Shown here: piece by piece, positions 34,549 to 44,074 of the stretch
Layout: the number at the start of each line of letters is the position of its first letter
How positions within the stretch are numbered: position 1 is the stretch's first letter
Assembly: GCA_014376435.1 (NCBI GenBank)
Contig: JACMRL010000037.1
Location: 1 to 47,099 of the forward strand
Direction: 5' to 3'
From: Bdellovibrio sp.
GTDB taxonomy: Bacteria > Bdellovibrionota > Bdellovibrionia > Bdellovibrionales > Bdellovibrionaceae
DNA length: 47,099 nt
Notes under the pieces: model-generated
Databases searched by the model: none
Told to the model about the DNA's origin: nothing
Seen by the model: only the letters and a program-made list of their open reading frames with translations
Translations under genes and position numbers: made by a program

Positions 34549-35034
34549 TTAGTGGTGGTGAGCTTGCCCGTGTAAACCGTGCGCGTGGCCGTGGATAACT
34601 TCGTCGGCCGTCGCCTCGCGGATTAACATAATCTCGACATCGAAGATTAAATCTACGCCCGCTAATGGGTGGTTACCATCTAAAGTTACGTGTGTGTCTG
34701 AAATTTTCACAACTTTGACTACGCGCTGTTGCGATTCCATTTGTAATTGCAGGTGTGCGCCCATATCTAGTTTAAGATGAGCTAGTTCTTCTTTCGGAAC
34801 TTCCATAATCATATCTTGGCGAAAATCTCCGTAAGAATCTTTGGCGGCTAACATGATTTCTTTTTTGTCGCCTTCTTGCATTTTTACAAGCTCAGCTTCA
34901 AGGGCCGGAATAATTTGTTGGCGACCTTCTAAAAAAGGCATTGGCTGATTTGGCTCAGACTTATCTAGAACTTCGCCGTTTGAATTTTTTAAAGTATAAG
35001 TGAATGCAATAACTTGTGGATGGGTAGTAGACAT
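34549..35034 (-). CDS. slyD: SlyD-like FKBP-type peptidyl-prolyl isomerase
   Basis: 161 residues. FKBP part: FTYTLKNSNGEVLDKSE, MPFLEGRQQIIPALEAELVKM and GDKKEIML. The insert-in-flap domain (about 75-125) follows, with SYGDFRQDMI and LDGNHPLAGVDLIFDVEI. The His-rich tail (HGHAHGLHGQAHHH) would bind nickel or zinc; it lacks the Cys residues and extra length of E. coli SlyD. It acts as a chaperone and prolyl isomerase in the cytoplasm. It is divergent from the HNH gene across about 176 bp. Confidence 0.95.
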   Translation of the reverse strand: MSTTHPQVIAFTYTLKNSNGEVLDKSEPNQPMPFLEGRQQIIPALEAELVKMQEGDKKEIMLAAKDSYGDFRQDMIMEVPKEELAHLKLDMGAHLQLQMESQQRVVKVVKISDTHVTLDGNHPLAGVDLIFDVEIMLIREATADEVIHGHAHGLHGQAHHH

Positions 35035-35172
35035 GGCTGCCGGCCTTTCGTGATTTCGATCTTTTGACTGTACGAAAGTCTAGGTTTAGTCGGCAGTTTA
35101 TATGTAAAAAAGTATCAGAACAAGGCAAAAGCGAGATAACGAAAAGTTATATTCTGTATAAAACATTAGCTA

Positions 35173-35202
35173 TTGAATCGATCAGTTCTGATACATTACA
35201 AT
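35173..35202 (+). promoter_or_regulatory. Candidate promoter of the HNH gene (leaderless start)
   Basis: ttgaat (35173-35178) and tacaat (35197-35202) are good -35 and -10 boxes with an 18-nt spacer. The ATG of the HNH gene is at 35211, only 8 nt after the -10, so transcription would begin at or next to the start codon. No SD is present. Confidence 0.55.
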
Positions 35203-35210
35203 ATAGATAT

Positions 35211-35759
35211 ATGTTGGCAATCGCAGACGCCTACACAACAAGCTTCAAGGCTCTAGTCCTTAACGCAAGTTACGAACCTCTTCGTATTATCTCGTGGCAA
35301 AAAGCAATTCTGATGTGGTTTCAAGATAAGGTTGAAGTACTCGAGTACCACACAGCCTTCGCCAGATCCGCGAATGATGCGTTTAAATTACCGAGCGTGT
35401 TAAGATTAAAGACCTACATCAGACCAAAACGACACGAGGGAGTCCGCTTCTGTCGCGAAAACGTTTACATCCGTGATAATTACACGTGTCAGTACTGCGC
35501 TGAAAAACTTGATTACAAAGAATTAACGATTGACCATATTTTACCTGCTTCGCATGGTGGCCCAAAAACGTGGACCAATATGGTGACAGCGTGTCGTCCG
35601 TGTAATCAAACGAAAGCAAATCGTACTCCTGAAAAAGCAAAAATGCCGTTACTGCGACCCGCGAAAGCGCCCGCATGGTTACCGATTATCGAATACGATA
35701 CAATCGAAGGCGGAGCGCCCGTCTCTTGGTTAGATTACTTGCGGTTTAAAGCAAATTAA
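35211..35759 (+). CDS. HNH endonuclease
   Basis: 182 residues. The opening KALVLNASYEPLRIISWQKA is the conserved start of a common HNH group. The zinc/HNH core is CQYC, then LTIDHILPASHGG, and WTNMVTACRPCNQTKANRTP. The metal-binding His and Asp are present, so it should be active on DNA. The ATG at 35211 fits the family start; an upstream open frame reaches a TTG at 35064 but adds unrelated residues. The predicted promoter lies 8 nt before this ATG, so the mRNA may be leaderless. A role in restriction, repair or degrading foreign DNA cannot be separated here. Confidence 0.9.
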   Translation: MLAIADAYTTSFKALVLNASYEPLRIISWQKAILMWFQDKVEVLEYHTAFARSANDAFKLPSVLRLKTYIRPKRHEGVRFCRENVYIRDNYTCQYCAEKLDYKELTIDHILPASHGGPKTWTNMVTACRPCNQTKANRTPEKAKMPLLRPAKAPAWLPIIEYDTIEGGAPVSWLDYLRFKAN

Positions 35760-35772
35760 GTAAATTAACTGC

Positions 35773-36222
35773 ATGCCATATGTAGTTAAAAAAATCTCTG
35801 CACTAGAAACGATTGATTTGCGTTCGCGTATTTTGCGGCCGAGCCAGGCAATCGAGCTTTGCCATTATGCGGAAGATAATTTTGCTTCTAGCTTTCATTT
35901 AGGAATTTTTCAAAACGAAAAAATTATTTCCAACGGAACATTTTTACAGCAAGCGTACGAAAAATTTCCGCAAGCTAAAGTGCCGTATCGTTTACGTGGC
36001 ATGGCGACTGATCTATTATTTCAACGCCAAGGTCTAGGTTCGCTTATTATCGCTCAAGCATTGGAAGAATTAAAAACTCGCGGTTGTGATTTACTTTGGT
36101 TTAATGCGCGCACGAGTGCCGAAATTTTCTATGATAAATTGGGTTTTAAATCATTAGATCATATCTTCGATATCCCTCTGATCGGACCCCATAAAGTCAT
36201 GTACATGTGGGTGCAGAACTAG
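35773..36222 (+). CDS. GNAT-family N-acetyltransferase
   Basis: 149 residues. The acetyl-CoA-binding motif A reads YRLRGMATDLLFQRQGLGSLIIAQAL (V-x-x-Q-G-x-G/A form), followed by LWFNARTSAEIFYDKLGF (motif B). The substrate is unknown. It begins 14 nt after the HNH stop and is followed after 12 nt by the deaminase-like gene, so the four genes 35211-39139 are probably one transcript. No SD decides the start, but ATG at 35773 is the first good one. Confidence 0.87.
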   Translation: MPYVVKKISALETIDLRSRILRPSQAIELCHYAEDNFASSFHLGIFQNEKIISNGTFLQQAYEKFPQAKVPYRLRGMATDLLFQRQGLGSLIIAQALEELKTRGCDLLWFNARTSAEIFYDKLGFKSLDHIFDIPLIGPHKVMYMWVQN

Positions 36223-36234
36223 TACTGTTTACAG

Positions 36235-37875
36235 ATGATTATATCACTCACGCACAAGCTACTGGTAAAAGAATTTATTGAGATCGTTTCCGAAACAAAT
36301 GGCATCTCTTTAGCCGACACTTTAGATCTGATGCTTTCGTCTTCACTAAAAAATAAAAATCATGAGGCTTACAGTTGGGTTGTAGAATTTAAAGGTCTGT
36401 TAAATCGCTTTATTATTAATGAAATTAATATCGGAACTTTGCGTAAGCATCCATTCAATCAAGTCTTAGAAGAATTTTTTCGTCGCTTTCCTTTAAAATA
36501 TCAGGAAGAGCATATTCATTTATCGGGATCTTTGACGGCTGAATTTATTTGGTCGAAATTACGACCTTTAATCGAAGGTCCGCACGCCAATATTTACGAA
36601 AAAAAAATTAAAAATATTTACGGCGAGAAGGCTTGGCCCATTACTTCGGCCGAAGATGTGGATCAATTAATCCGCTTAAAAGAAACGGAAGGCTTCACGA
36701 CTTATTTAAGAATTTTATTTTTAGCCAGTTTAATTTTTATCTCGCGCGAAGCTCATGCCGATGCCGCTTACCATATGGCAACCGAGCTTTATCATCGTCA
36801 TAACGTGGGTTCAATCCGTTTAAAGTTTATGTTAAATCGTGCGACCTCAAAATCGGATGATAAAATTCCCGGGCTAGATCAGATTACTTCGGAAGATGTT
36901 TTACTTGGTCTATATGATGGTTTTAAAAGATTTCAAAGCGAGAATAAAGATTTTAATTTTGTTCTGTCTCCATCATTTAGAAAAGAAACGACTTATTTCG
37001 ACGAAGCAAAGTTTCCGGCACGCAAAGACCATTTTATGTATCAAGTCGATGAAATCTTAAGTCTGATCGAAAAGCACCCGTCTTTGGGTGAGCATTTGCT
37101 AGATGTAGATACCGTCGGTGACGAGCGCGAGATGTATCGTAAAGAACACTTCTTTGAACTTCAGCATGGTTTCAGAAAATTACAGTACCGCGGTTTCAAG
37201 ATTAAATCTCATCACGGCGAAACTTGGCATACTTTAAAAAAAGGTATTCAAGCCGTCGACAATGCGATGAATATTTGGCACATCGATACTTTAGAGCACG
37301 GAATTAGTTTAGGAATTAACCCGAATCTTTATTTTCATAAACTTTACCAGCGCGTAATTAAAAATAATATGGCTGGCATGACGATCGAAAATAATACTTT
37401 AGATTATAATGAATTAATGGATTTAAGCTGGGCCAATCACCGCGCGGTTTTACAAAAAATTCTATCGGGTGAGGTTTTAGATGAAAAAGATCGTACTCGC
37501 TTTTTAAAAGCAAAATTTCACAGCGCACGTGAAGTAGAACAATACCAGCATGACGTTTTAAATCGCCTAATCCAAAAAGGTGTTTCGTTGATTGCTCTGC
37601 CTTCTTCAAATAATAAACTAACGGGAAAATTTGATGATTATAAAGATCATCCTTTTTCTTGGTGGGAAAAAAAGAATGTTCAGCTGGGCGTCGGAACAGA
37701 TAATTACATCACGCTAAATACAAATTTTATTCAAGAGATGCTGATTCTACTTTTAACCGACCCGACAAATTTAAAAATTACAAAACTATTGATGGTAACA
37801 ACGGGTGAAACTCGTCGTCCTTATATCAGTCAGTTTTTGTGGAAAATGCGGAAAGACGTTAACAGCCATGTCTGA
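36235..37875 (+). CDS. Adenosine-deaminase-superfamily metal-dependent hydrolase
   Basis: 546 residues, far longer than ADA (about 340). The metal and catalytic pattern of the family is visible: EEHIHLSGSL (His93, His95), KSHHGETWH (His-Gly-Glu), IDTLEHGIS (His), ALPSSNNKL, and VGTDNYITLNT where ADA has TDDP. So one Asp of the pair is Asn. Extra N-terminal about 85 residues and an inserted middle (about 190-330) are not recognised. It may deaminate a purine nucleoside or a relative; the target cannot be told. The ATG of ampG lies inside its last codons (8-nt overlap), suggesting coupling to an importer. Confidence 0.82.
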   Translation: MIISLTHKLLVKEFIEIVSETNGISLADTLDLMLSSSLKNKNHEAYSWVVEFKGLLNRFIINEINIGTLRKHPFNQVLEEFFRRFPLKYQEEHIHLSGSLTAEFIWSKLRPLIEGPHANIYEKKIKNIYGEKAWPITSAEDVDQLIRLKETEGFTTYLRILFLASLIFISREAHADAAYHMATELYHRHNVGSIRLKFMLNRATSKSDDKIPGLDQITSEDVLLGLYDGFKRFQSENKDFNFVLSPSFRKETTYFDEAKFPARKDHFMYQVDEILSLIEKHPSLGEHLLDVDTVGDEREMYRKEHFFELQHGFRKLQYRGFKIKSHHGETWHTLKKGIQAVDNAMNIWHIDTLEHGISLGINPNLYFHKLYQRVIKNNMAGMTIENNTLDYNELMDLSWANHRAVLQKILSGEVLDEKDRTRFLKAKFHSAREVEQYQHDVLNRLIQKGVSLIALPSSNNKLTGKFDDYKDHPFSWWEKKNVQLGVGTDNYITLNTNFIQEMLILLLTDPTNLKITKLLMVTTGETRRPYISQFLWKMRKDVNSHV

Positions 37876-39139
37876 GTCGAATGAATTAAATGCGGGCTCG
37901 ATCTGGAAAAAAGTTTTCAGTAAAAATATGCTAATCGTTTTCGCTTTGGGTTTTGCGAGCGGCCTGCCGTTATTATTAACTGGCGCGACCTTGAAGCAAT
38001 GGCTAGCGCAAGATAAAATTGATATTAAAACCATCGGGTTTTTTAGCTGGGTAGGTTTAGCTTACTCTTTTAAATATTTGTGGTCGCCATTACTAGATCG
38101 CTACTTTTCGGAAAAAATCGGGCGCCGTAAGACTTGGATGATTCTTTCTCAAATTGGTTTAGTGGGCGGTATCGTGATGATGGGGGCGCAGGTGCCCACG
38201 CTTGATTTAACCTCGTTGGCTATGTGGGCCGTCTTCGTCGCGTTCATGAGTGCTACGCAAGACATCGCGATTGATGCTTACCGCAGAGAGTTTTTAACAA
38301 ACGAAGAGATTGGCCTGGGTTCTTCAATGGGCGTCTACGGGTACCGTGTAGCGATGCTTGTTGCGGGCGGAGTGGGGGTCTCATTCGTAGCCGATAGCGA
38401 TATTTTAGGAAATAAAATTTCTTGGAATCAACTTTACTACATAATGGCGGGGGTAATGGCTTTATGTTCGCTGATTACTTTCTTTGTTCCTGAGCCTGAG
38501 CGCGAAGCAGCCCCACGATCCATCATTGAGGCCGTGGTTGCACCATTTATTGAATTTTTTAAACGCCCCGAAGCGATTTTCATTTTACTTTTTGTTTTCG
38601 CTTTTAAATTAGGTGATCAGATCGCCGGAAGTTTATTAACTCCTTTTTATAAAGACATGGGTTTTCACAATGCCGAAATCGGCGTGATCACTAAAAGTTT
38701 TGGTTTAGCTTCTTCACTAGCCGGATTATTTGTTGGCGGATTAGCTTTATTGAAATTTGGAATTCGTAAATGCCTTTGGGCTTTTGGAATTTTGCAGGCT
38801 TTATCAACTGCTTCATTTGCGTTGGTGGTTTACACGGGGCCGGTGATTTGGTCTTTAGCGACCACGGTTTTATTTGAAGACTTCGCAACGGGAATGGGAA
38901 CCGCGGCGTTCACGGCTTACATTGCTTCGATTACTAGTCGTAAATTTACCGCGACGCAGTTTGCTTTGTTAACCAGTGTGGCGACACTGGGCCGAACTTT
39001 GTTTTCGGGATTCAGTGGAATTTTACAAGCTGAAGTGGGTTGGGCTAATTTCTTTTACATCGGCGGGTTGATGGCGCTGCCCGGCTTAGCGCTGCTTTGG
39101 TGGATTGATAAGAATCAGAAAACTACTCAAACAAATTAA
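37868..39139 (+). CDS. ampG: AmpG-like muropeptide MFS permease
   Basis: 423 residues from the ATG at 37868, within the end of the deaminase gene; a longer frame begins at 37805 but lacks family likeness. About 12 membrane helices. AmpG marks: FASGLPLLLTGATLKQWLAQ, LAYSFKYLWSPLLDRY, GRRKTWMILSQ, ATQDIAIDAYRRE. AmpG brings 1,6-anhydromuropeptides into the cytoplasm for recycling. In a predator this would take up fragments of prey wall cut by lytic transglycosylases such as the MltF-like protein, but this is inference. The stop is back to back with the stop of the next gene on the other strand (taatta). Confidence 0.93.
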   Translation: MSESNELNAGSIWKKVFSKNMLIVFALGFASGLPLLLTGATLKQWLAQDKIDIKTIGFFSWVGLAYSFKYLWSPLLDRYFSEKIGRRKTWMILSQIGLVGGIVMMGAQVPTLDLTSLAMWAVFVAFMSATQDIAIDAYRREFLTNEEIGLGSSMGVYGYRVAMLVAGGVGVSFVADSDILGNKISWNQLYYIMAGVMALCSLITFFVPEPEREAAPRSIIEAVVAPFIEFFKRPEAIFILLFVFAFKLGDQIAGSLLTPFYKDMGFHNAEIGVITKSFGLASSLAGLFVGGLALLKFGIRKCLWAFGILQALSTASFALVVYTGPVIWSLATTVLFEDFATGMGTAAFTAYIASITSRKFTATQFALLTSVATLGRTLFSGFSGILQAEVGWANFFYIGGLMALPGLALLWWIDKNQKTTQTN

Positions 39140-40213
39140 TTACTTCGCCGCCTCAACTCGAGGCGCCAATGAGCAAGAATAGCCAGGACGAAGAAAGCTT
39201 TCTTTATCCGTCGAGGCTGGTTTACGAAAACTAACGCCCGTCATATCGGTGGTGAAAGTTTGCAAGCAGTCATCCAACTGTTTGAGCGAAACTAATTTGA
39301 TCTGTTCATTTTCAACCGAGTAGCTGGTGTAGACGTAAGTTAAATCTGACTCACCCATTAGGCGGATTTTGTGATCGCCTTCAGACTCTACTTTGATTCC
39401 CGATTTAAGATCTTTTTCTGAAATCAAACCAAACATTTGAATCACCTGAGCTTGCGTACTTTTTTCTGAGATTTGTTTGAACCAATAATTTAAATGTTTA
39501 TGAAAAGGCTGTTTTGAATCTTCTGATAACTGGTTCATAATATCAGCTAAAACATAATGACCTTTGGTTGTTTTCTCAAAAGACATCTCGTGCGTGAATT
39601 TAAAGATTACTCCACGCTCTGCTAAGTAAGATAAAAATTCGTTCGAGAATTGAAATCTTGGGACTAAGGCGCGCTCGGGCTGCTTTTGTAAAATAGCGGT
39701 GAATTGTTCGATCGTTGGAAAATCAAAATCAGTTTTTACAATTTCGCGGCCGAGATATTCTGCGATTGATCCTTTACAGGGAAGTTTACTTTCTAATTGT
39801 ACTTTGCCACGGCTTTCGATTTTTACGAATTGGATAGAAACCGTTACGGCTCCGTCTAAGTCTTTTTGAATTTGCACTTGTGAAGTGTCGCCGCGTTTAA
39901 TTTCTAAGATATGAAAGCGCGTTAGTAACTCAGGGCGCTTTCTGAATTCACTTAAATACACTGAAAGTTTTTCTGCCCACAAAGGCTCGTCTATTTCGCG
40001 GCATTTTTGATCGATTTCAGTTTTTTCAACTTCACGAATTGTTACATCGGAAATGTGAAATAAAATATTATTTTGCGCCGCCATTCCTAACACTTGTTGA
40101 ATTTCTGAATTTTGATAAACTTGATTCACCGAAGAAGGTAAGCGCACCTGGCTTGAGAAACATCCTGCAAACAAGCACAAAATTGAAATAGAAAATAATA
40201 CACGCATTGCCAT
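39140..40213 (-). CDS. Lipoprotein of unknown function
   Basis: 357 residues. A lipoprotein signal ends in FAGC (Cys18 or so, depending on start). Nothing else is recognised. The sequence is mixed charged and polar, with no membrane helix after the signal and no enzyme motif seen; three or four Cys lie in the mature part (EIDQKCREID, KLPCKGS, DDCLQT, PGYSCSLAP). Two ATGs six bases apart (40213, 40207) could start it; aggatgg before the second makes 40207 possible. Its stop abuts ampG's stop. Confidence 0.8.
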   Translation of the reverse strand: MAMRVLFSISILCLFAGCFSSQVRLPSSVNQVYQNSEIQQVLGMAAQNNILFHISDVTIREVEKTEIDQKCREIDEPLWAEKLSVYLSEFRKRPELLTRFHILEIKRGDTSQVQIQKDLDGAVTVSIQFVKIESRGKVQLESKLPCKGSIAEYLGREIVKTDFDFPTIEQFTAILQKQPERALVPRFQFSNEFLSYLAERGVIFKFTHEMSFEKTTKGHYVLADIMNQLSEDSKQPFHKHLNYWFKQISEKSTQAQVIQMFGLISEKDLKSGIKVESEGDHKIRLMGESDLTYVYTSYSVENEQIKLVSLKQLDDCLQTFTTDMTGVSFRKPASTDKESFLRPGYSCSLAPRVEAAK

Positions 40214-40361
40214 CCTAGCCCCCAGATAAAGAAATCATATTCTTTAGTCTTTATTGTACGGGATGCTTAAAAAAAAATCCATATTTGGTGGCACACATCT
40301 GGCTATACAGACCTTCGATTAGACTAGCTAAGAAGTCAGTCGCTGCCAGGAGGAAAGCACC

Positions 40362-41633
40362 GTGAATAATTTTATCGAGTGTCAAATTTTGTGTCGTTTT
40401 AAGCCTGAAAACGTCAGTACGTTTTCTGTAAAAAAATTGTTCATATTTTTACCGTTATTATTTTCGTTAAATTCATTGGCAGCTTCGATCGAAACTTTGC
40501 CCGCTGATATTTATAGTCCGTCTTTTCGTTATGGTCAAATTACCGGACTTGAGCAGCGATATACCGAATCTGGTTCATTAATGCGATTAACTGATTATAA
40601 AGCGATTGAATTTAACGCCCGGACTTTAGCCCAATTAAATTCACAAGCTGAAGCCCTGATCGCTTCGTTAAATCGTTTCGGCGCATTTAACTTAGGAGAC
40701 TCTTTAAACTTAGGAACCTTGGATATTCAATCGAAGCCAGAAATTAAATATATGGCTCCAGTATTAGGCCGCGGAATTACAAAAAATTGGTCAGTGGGAA
40801 TTGGTATTCCGGTTATTCGTTACCAAAATAAAGTCAAACTTTCGCAATCATTTTCAAATATTGATTACTATCGTTCACAATTTTCTGGGCTGTCGGCAGA
40901 TTTAGATCGTGCCCTGAATACGAATATTGGCGAATCGACCCAGCAAGCACTCGAAGCTAAGGGTTACAAAAGATTAGATGATCGTGATCAACAGTTTATC
41001 GGTGATATCCAATTAGCTAGTGTGTTTAAGCTTTATGAGGACGCAAATCAAAGCATCGTACATCAAGCAACCTTAAGCTTACCTACCGGTCCTGCCTACG
41101 ATGCAGATGATTTGTTGGCTTTAAATACCTTCCACAAGACAACTTTGGAAAACACGATTGCGTACGCCCACAACATAGGTACTTTCTGGAAAATGGTTCC
41201 GTATACCACACTCAATATTGCGGTGCCCGATCAAATCGAAGCGCGTGTACCAACAAGCGATTCAGATATGTTACCCGATCAAGATTCAAAGGAGATGGTT
41301 CAGCGCATGGAAGGTACTAGCTTAGAAGTTGGCTTTCAAAATATCATAGCCCTTGGTGACTCATTCCAATTTTCTCTAGATTATAAAGTCGGAGCCAAAA
41401 GTGAAGACCGTTTTACGGGTTCTCGAGGCTTGCGTTATGAATTGTTAGCAAAAAATACTTCAGCTAGTTGGCAAAAAGTATCGGCTGAAGTCATTTACTC
41501 GAGCGTGAAATCTTACCTTTCTAAAAAATCGGCGATTCCAATGAACATCAGCTTAAAGATTTTTGACACCATCGCTGGACGAAATGTTGAAAGACGTATT
41601 GGCCAAGAATTAGCCTTAACACTTTTTTTCTAG
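40362..41633 (+). CDS. Outer-membrane beta-barrel-like protein, unknown
   Basis: 423 residues. The GTG at 40362 is fixed by a perfect aggagg 8-9 nt upstream. The hydrophobic signal (LFIFLPLLFSLNSLAA) starts only at residue 26, so the N-terminal region is unusually long. The mature part alternates short polar turns and strands (ITKNWSVGIGIPVIRY, TTLENTIAYAHNIG, SLEVGFQNIIALGDSFQFSL) and ends in LALTLFF, a terminal Phe as in outer-membrane barrels. About residues 75-110 and 140-190 look helical. No family is recognised. Thirteen nt separate it from the lipoprotein gene. Confidence 0.75.
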   Translation: MNNFIECQILCRFKPENVSTFSVKKLFIFLPLLFSLNSLAASIETLPADIYSPSFRYGQITGLEQRYTESGSLMRLTDYKAIEFNARTLAQLNSQAEALIASLNRFGAFNLGDSLNLGTLDIQSKPEIKYMAPVLGRGITKNWSVGIGIPVIRYQNKVKLSQSFSNIDYYRSQFSGLSADLDRALNTNIGESTQQALEAKGYKRLDDRDQQFIGDIQLASVFKLYEDANQSIVHQATLSLPTGPAYDADDLLALNTFHKTTLENTIAYAHNIGTFWKMVPYTTLNIAVPDQIEARVPTSDSDMLPDQDSKEMVQRMEGTSLEVGFQNIIALGDSFQFSLDYKVGAKSEDRFTGSRGLRYELLAKNTSASWQKVSAEVIYSSVKSYLSKKSAIPMNISLKIFDTIAGRNVERRIGQELALTLFF

Positions 41634-41645
41634 GGGACTGCACTT

Positions 41646-44072
41646 ATGAAATTTATTTTACAGTTATTTCTTATTTTCATTTTTGTAGGTTGCGCCCCAA
41701 AGCTGCAAGAGCCTGCTTACAAAAATACGGCGGTTGATTTGGGGCCAAAAAATAAAGATCGTGATTTGTTAGCAGAAAATGCGAATGCATTTGCAGATTC
41801 TAATTTTACAAAACAGAACTTAACTCAAGCTGAAGATGTTAAAAGCCGCTTGCAACAAACCGAAGCAATGTTTGATTTAGCAAGTATAAATTCAGACCAT
41901 GACTGGTCTTTGAAGGCGAATTCACAATTTAGTGACTTACAAAAAAAACTAAATACAAAAAAAATTAAAGCTGACCAGTCGATTTACATGGATTTAGTCT
42001 ATAAGCAAATAAAACCGCAAGTTGATAACACATTAAATGATGTGGATAACCAGATTTCTGAGAATTCAAACCAAATCATTGAAATGATTCGTGCTCAGAA
42101 AAAAAACTTAAACCAGGCAGCCGGAAAAACACAATTTAAAGAAAAACTGGCAGTCGCCAATACTTTTTTGAATTCTATCACCGCAGAAGTAAGCGCGATG
42201 AATTTACTTCCTGAGTTTAAGCAAATTTTTTTAGAGCAACTAAAAAATGAAAGCAAGCGCTTACTGACCGAAGCTAATAATTTTGATGAAAAACTAACTC
42301 AAAGTAATTCTTTGATTGCTAGTTTGAATGCAATTAGTGAATTCGTGAAGGCTTCAGAAATTGAATTAAGTGCCGAAGACCAAACTAATTTAAGTAAGGG
42401 ACAAAACTTAGCCGCAGTTTTAAATTCGGTCAACAACCCAGAAACGGCTTTGCAGGCGGTCGCGATCGTTTGGTCTTTATTAGATGCCGAACAAAAAATT
42501 GAGTACTTTAAATCCGCAAACGAAGATTTATACAAATTTTTCGTTGATAAAAGTGAATCCGATGTTCAATGCTTAGCCGAAAAAAACTGTGACGGTTTGA
42601 AAACGAAATTAATTTTGAATATGGGCGTTTATCCGGCGATCGAAAAATTTGGCGTTGATAAAATTAGTGCTCTAATTAATCAAAGCGGTAGAGACTACGT
42701 TTTAGCCCGCGTAAATACCGTAGCCGCGGATTCTGTTCCTAAAATTGGTGAAACGGTAACAAGTAAAATTTTAATATCGGTTAAACAGAAAAAAAGTGAG
42801 CTTTCTACGTTAAAAAATAATTTTCGCGACCATCTTTCTGAAGGCTTCGAGGATTTCTTAAAACTAAATAAAATTGCCTCGGTCGAAAATTTTATTTTAG
42901 ATAAAAATGACTCGAATATGGATTTAGAAACGCAAACGCTTTATATTCGTAATAAATTAAAGCAGCTTCCTTATTTAACAGATTCAAGTGATTTAATTAA
43001 AAGTCAGTTTGAACTAATTGAGGGTGCTTTACACTTACCACTTTTTAGCAAAGAGCCCGAGCAAAAATCTAAAACAATTCAAGAAGATCTAGACCAAATT
43101 TTAGTTCATCCGACGGCACGCCAGTACTTGGATTCCACGGCATCAAATAATTCAGAAATTAAACTAAATCAACAGTCTGAAATTCTTTTAACGATGGCTG
43201 ATTACGTCGATCAGTTGGCTGATTGGAAGAATTCAAGCTTTGATAAAAATTTATCGGCTGTGGAAGCCAAAGACATTTTAAAACAACTTAATGCAGATAG
43301 TTCACACCGTCTGTTCTTTGCCAAATATGATTTGCTACCTTTAGTACTATCGGTGGCCAGTCAAACTTTAAAACTAATGCAAGGTAGTGATTCGCTTATT
43401 GTATTAATTGATAATTATGGCGGCTTGTTGCCCGTACAAAGTATTGATAACAGTTCGACGCCGGTGGCTTTAGCGGCCGCTACAGATTTAAAAAATGGAT
43501 TTCGGAAAGAAAATATTAAATCGCGTGACTTGTGTCGCTTCCAGCTTTCTATTTTACAATTTTACCGCGCGACAGAGGCCATTGAAAACACCCAGTCAGA
43601 ATTATTAAAAAAATTAGATGCGGACGGGAATTCATCTCTTAATGATTTGGTTAAAGCTCGCAAAAGTTTGCATCTTTTGATTGTGGCCCTTGGAAATTAT
43701 TTATCTAGTCAGTTAGTACAAAGTAATGGTTTAGTCGCAAAAGAAATGTCTTTAGTTGCCGGCGAATTTTTGAGTAATGATTTTGATTTAGTTGATCAAA
43801 CATTGGCGATCGAGACCTTGGTTAAAACTTATGAAGCTACAAAAATTGATGTTTACCGTTGGACCGCTTTAGATATTTTTTATTCTTTAAATAAAAATAT
43901 GTATTCGTTTCCGAAACGTTTTTATAAGAATAATTCTTCAGATCTTCTAGATAATAACGTTGAAGTGACAACGGCTTTAGTAACTTATAAAAATTTATCA
44001 ACTTTGAAGCCTTATCTGAATAAGAAAAGCCAACTGCAATTAGAAGCTATTTATCAGGCGTGGATTCAGTAA
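41646..44072 (+). CDS. Large helical lipoprotein of unknown function
   Basis: 808 residues. A lipoprotein signal ends in FVGC (Cys16). The rest is Lys/Asn/Gln/Leu-rich and probably almost all helical, with heptad-like stretches at about 100-260 and 360-420. Only four Cys occur in the mature part (VQCLAEKNCDG, DLCRFQ and one other possible). No enzyme motif or known domain was seen. It begins 13 nt after the barrel-like gene and ends 2 nt from the convergent PA14/LamG gene. A periplasmic or surface partner of the barrel is a fair guess. Confidence 0.8.
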   Translation: MKFILQLFLIFIFVGCAPKLQEPAYKNTAVDLGPKNKDRDLLAENANAFADSNFTKQNLTQAEDVKSRLQQTEAMFDLASINSDHDWSLKANSQFSDLQKKLNTKKIKADQSIYMDLVYKQIKPQVDNTLNDVDNQISENSNQIIEMIRAQKKNLNQAAGKTQFKEKLAVANTFLNSITAEVSAMNLLPEFKQIFLEQLKNESKRLLTEANNFDEKLTQSNSLIASLNAISEFVKASEIELSAEDQTNLSKGQNLAAVLNSVNNPETALQAVAIVWSLLDAEQKIEYFKSANEDLYKFFVDKSESDVQCLAEKNCDGLKTKLILNMGVYPAIEKFGVDKISALINQSGRDYVLARVNTVAADSVPKIGETVTSKILISVKQKKSELSTLKNNFRDHLSEGFEDFLKLNKIASVENFILDKNDSNMDLETQTLYIRNKLKQLPYLTDSSDLIKSQFELIEGALHLPLFSKEPEQKSKTIQEDLDQILVHPTARQYLDSTASNNSEIKLNQQSEILLTMADYVDQLADWKNSSFDKNLSAVEAKDILKQLNADSSHRLFFAKYDLLPLVLSVASQTLKLMQGSDSLIVLIDNYGGLLPVQSIDNSSTPVALAAATDLKNGFRKENIKSRDLCRFQLSILQFYRATEAIENTQSELLKKLDADGNSSLNDLVKARKSLHLLIVALGNYLSSQLVQSNGLVAKEMSLVAGEFLSNDFDLVDQTLAIETLVKTYEATKIDVYRWTALDIFYSLNKNMYSFPKRFYKNNSSDLLDNNVEVTTALVTYKNLSTLKPYLNKKSQLQLEAIYQAWIQ

Positions 44073-44074
44073 TC

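Noticed and set aside
35064..35210. TTG start 49 codons upstream of the HNH gene
   Set aside because: No SD, sequence unlike the family, and the best promoter lies inside this stretch.
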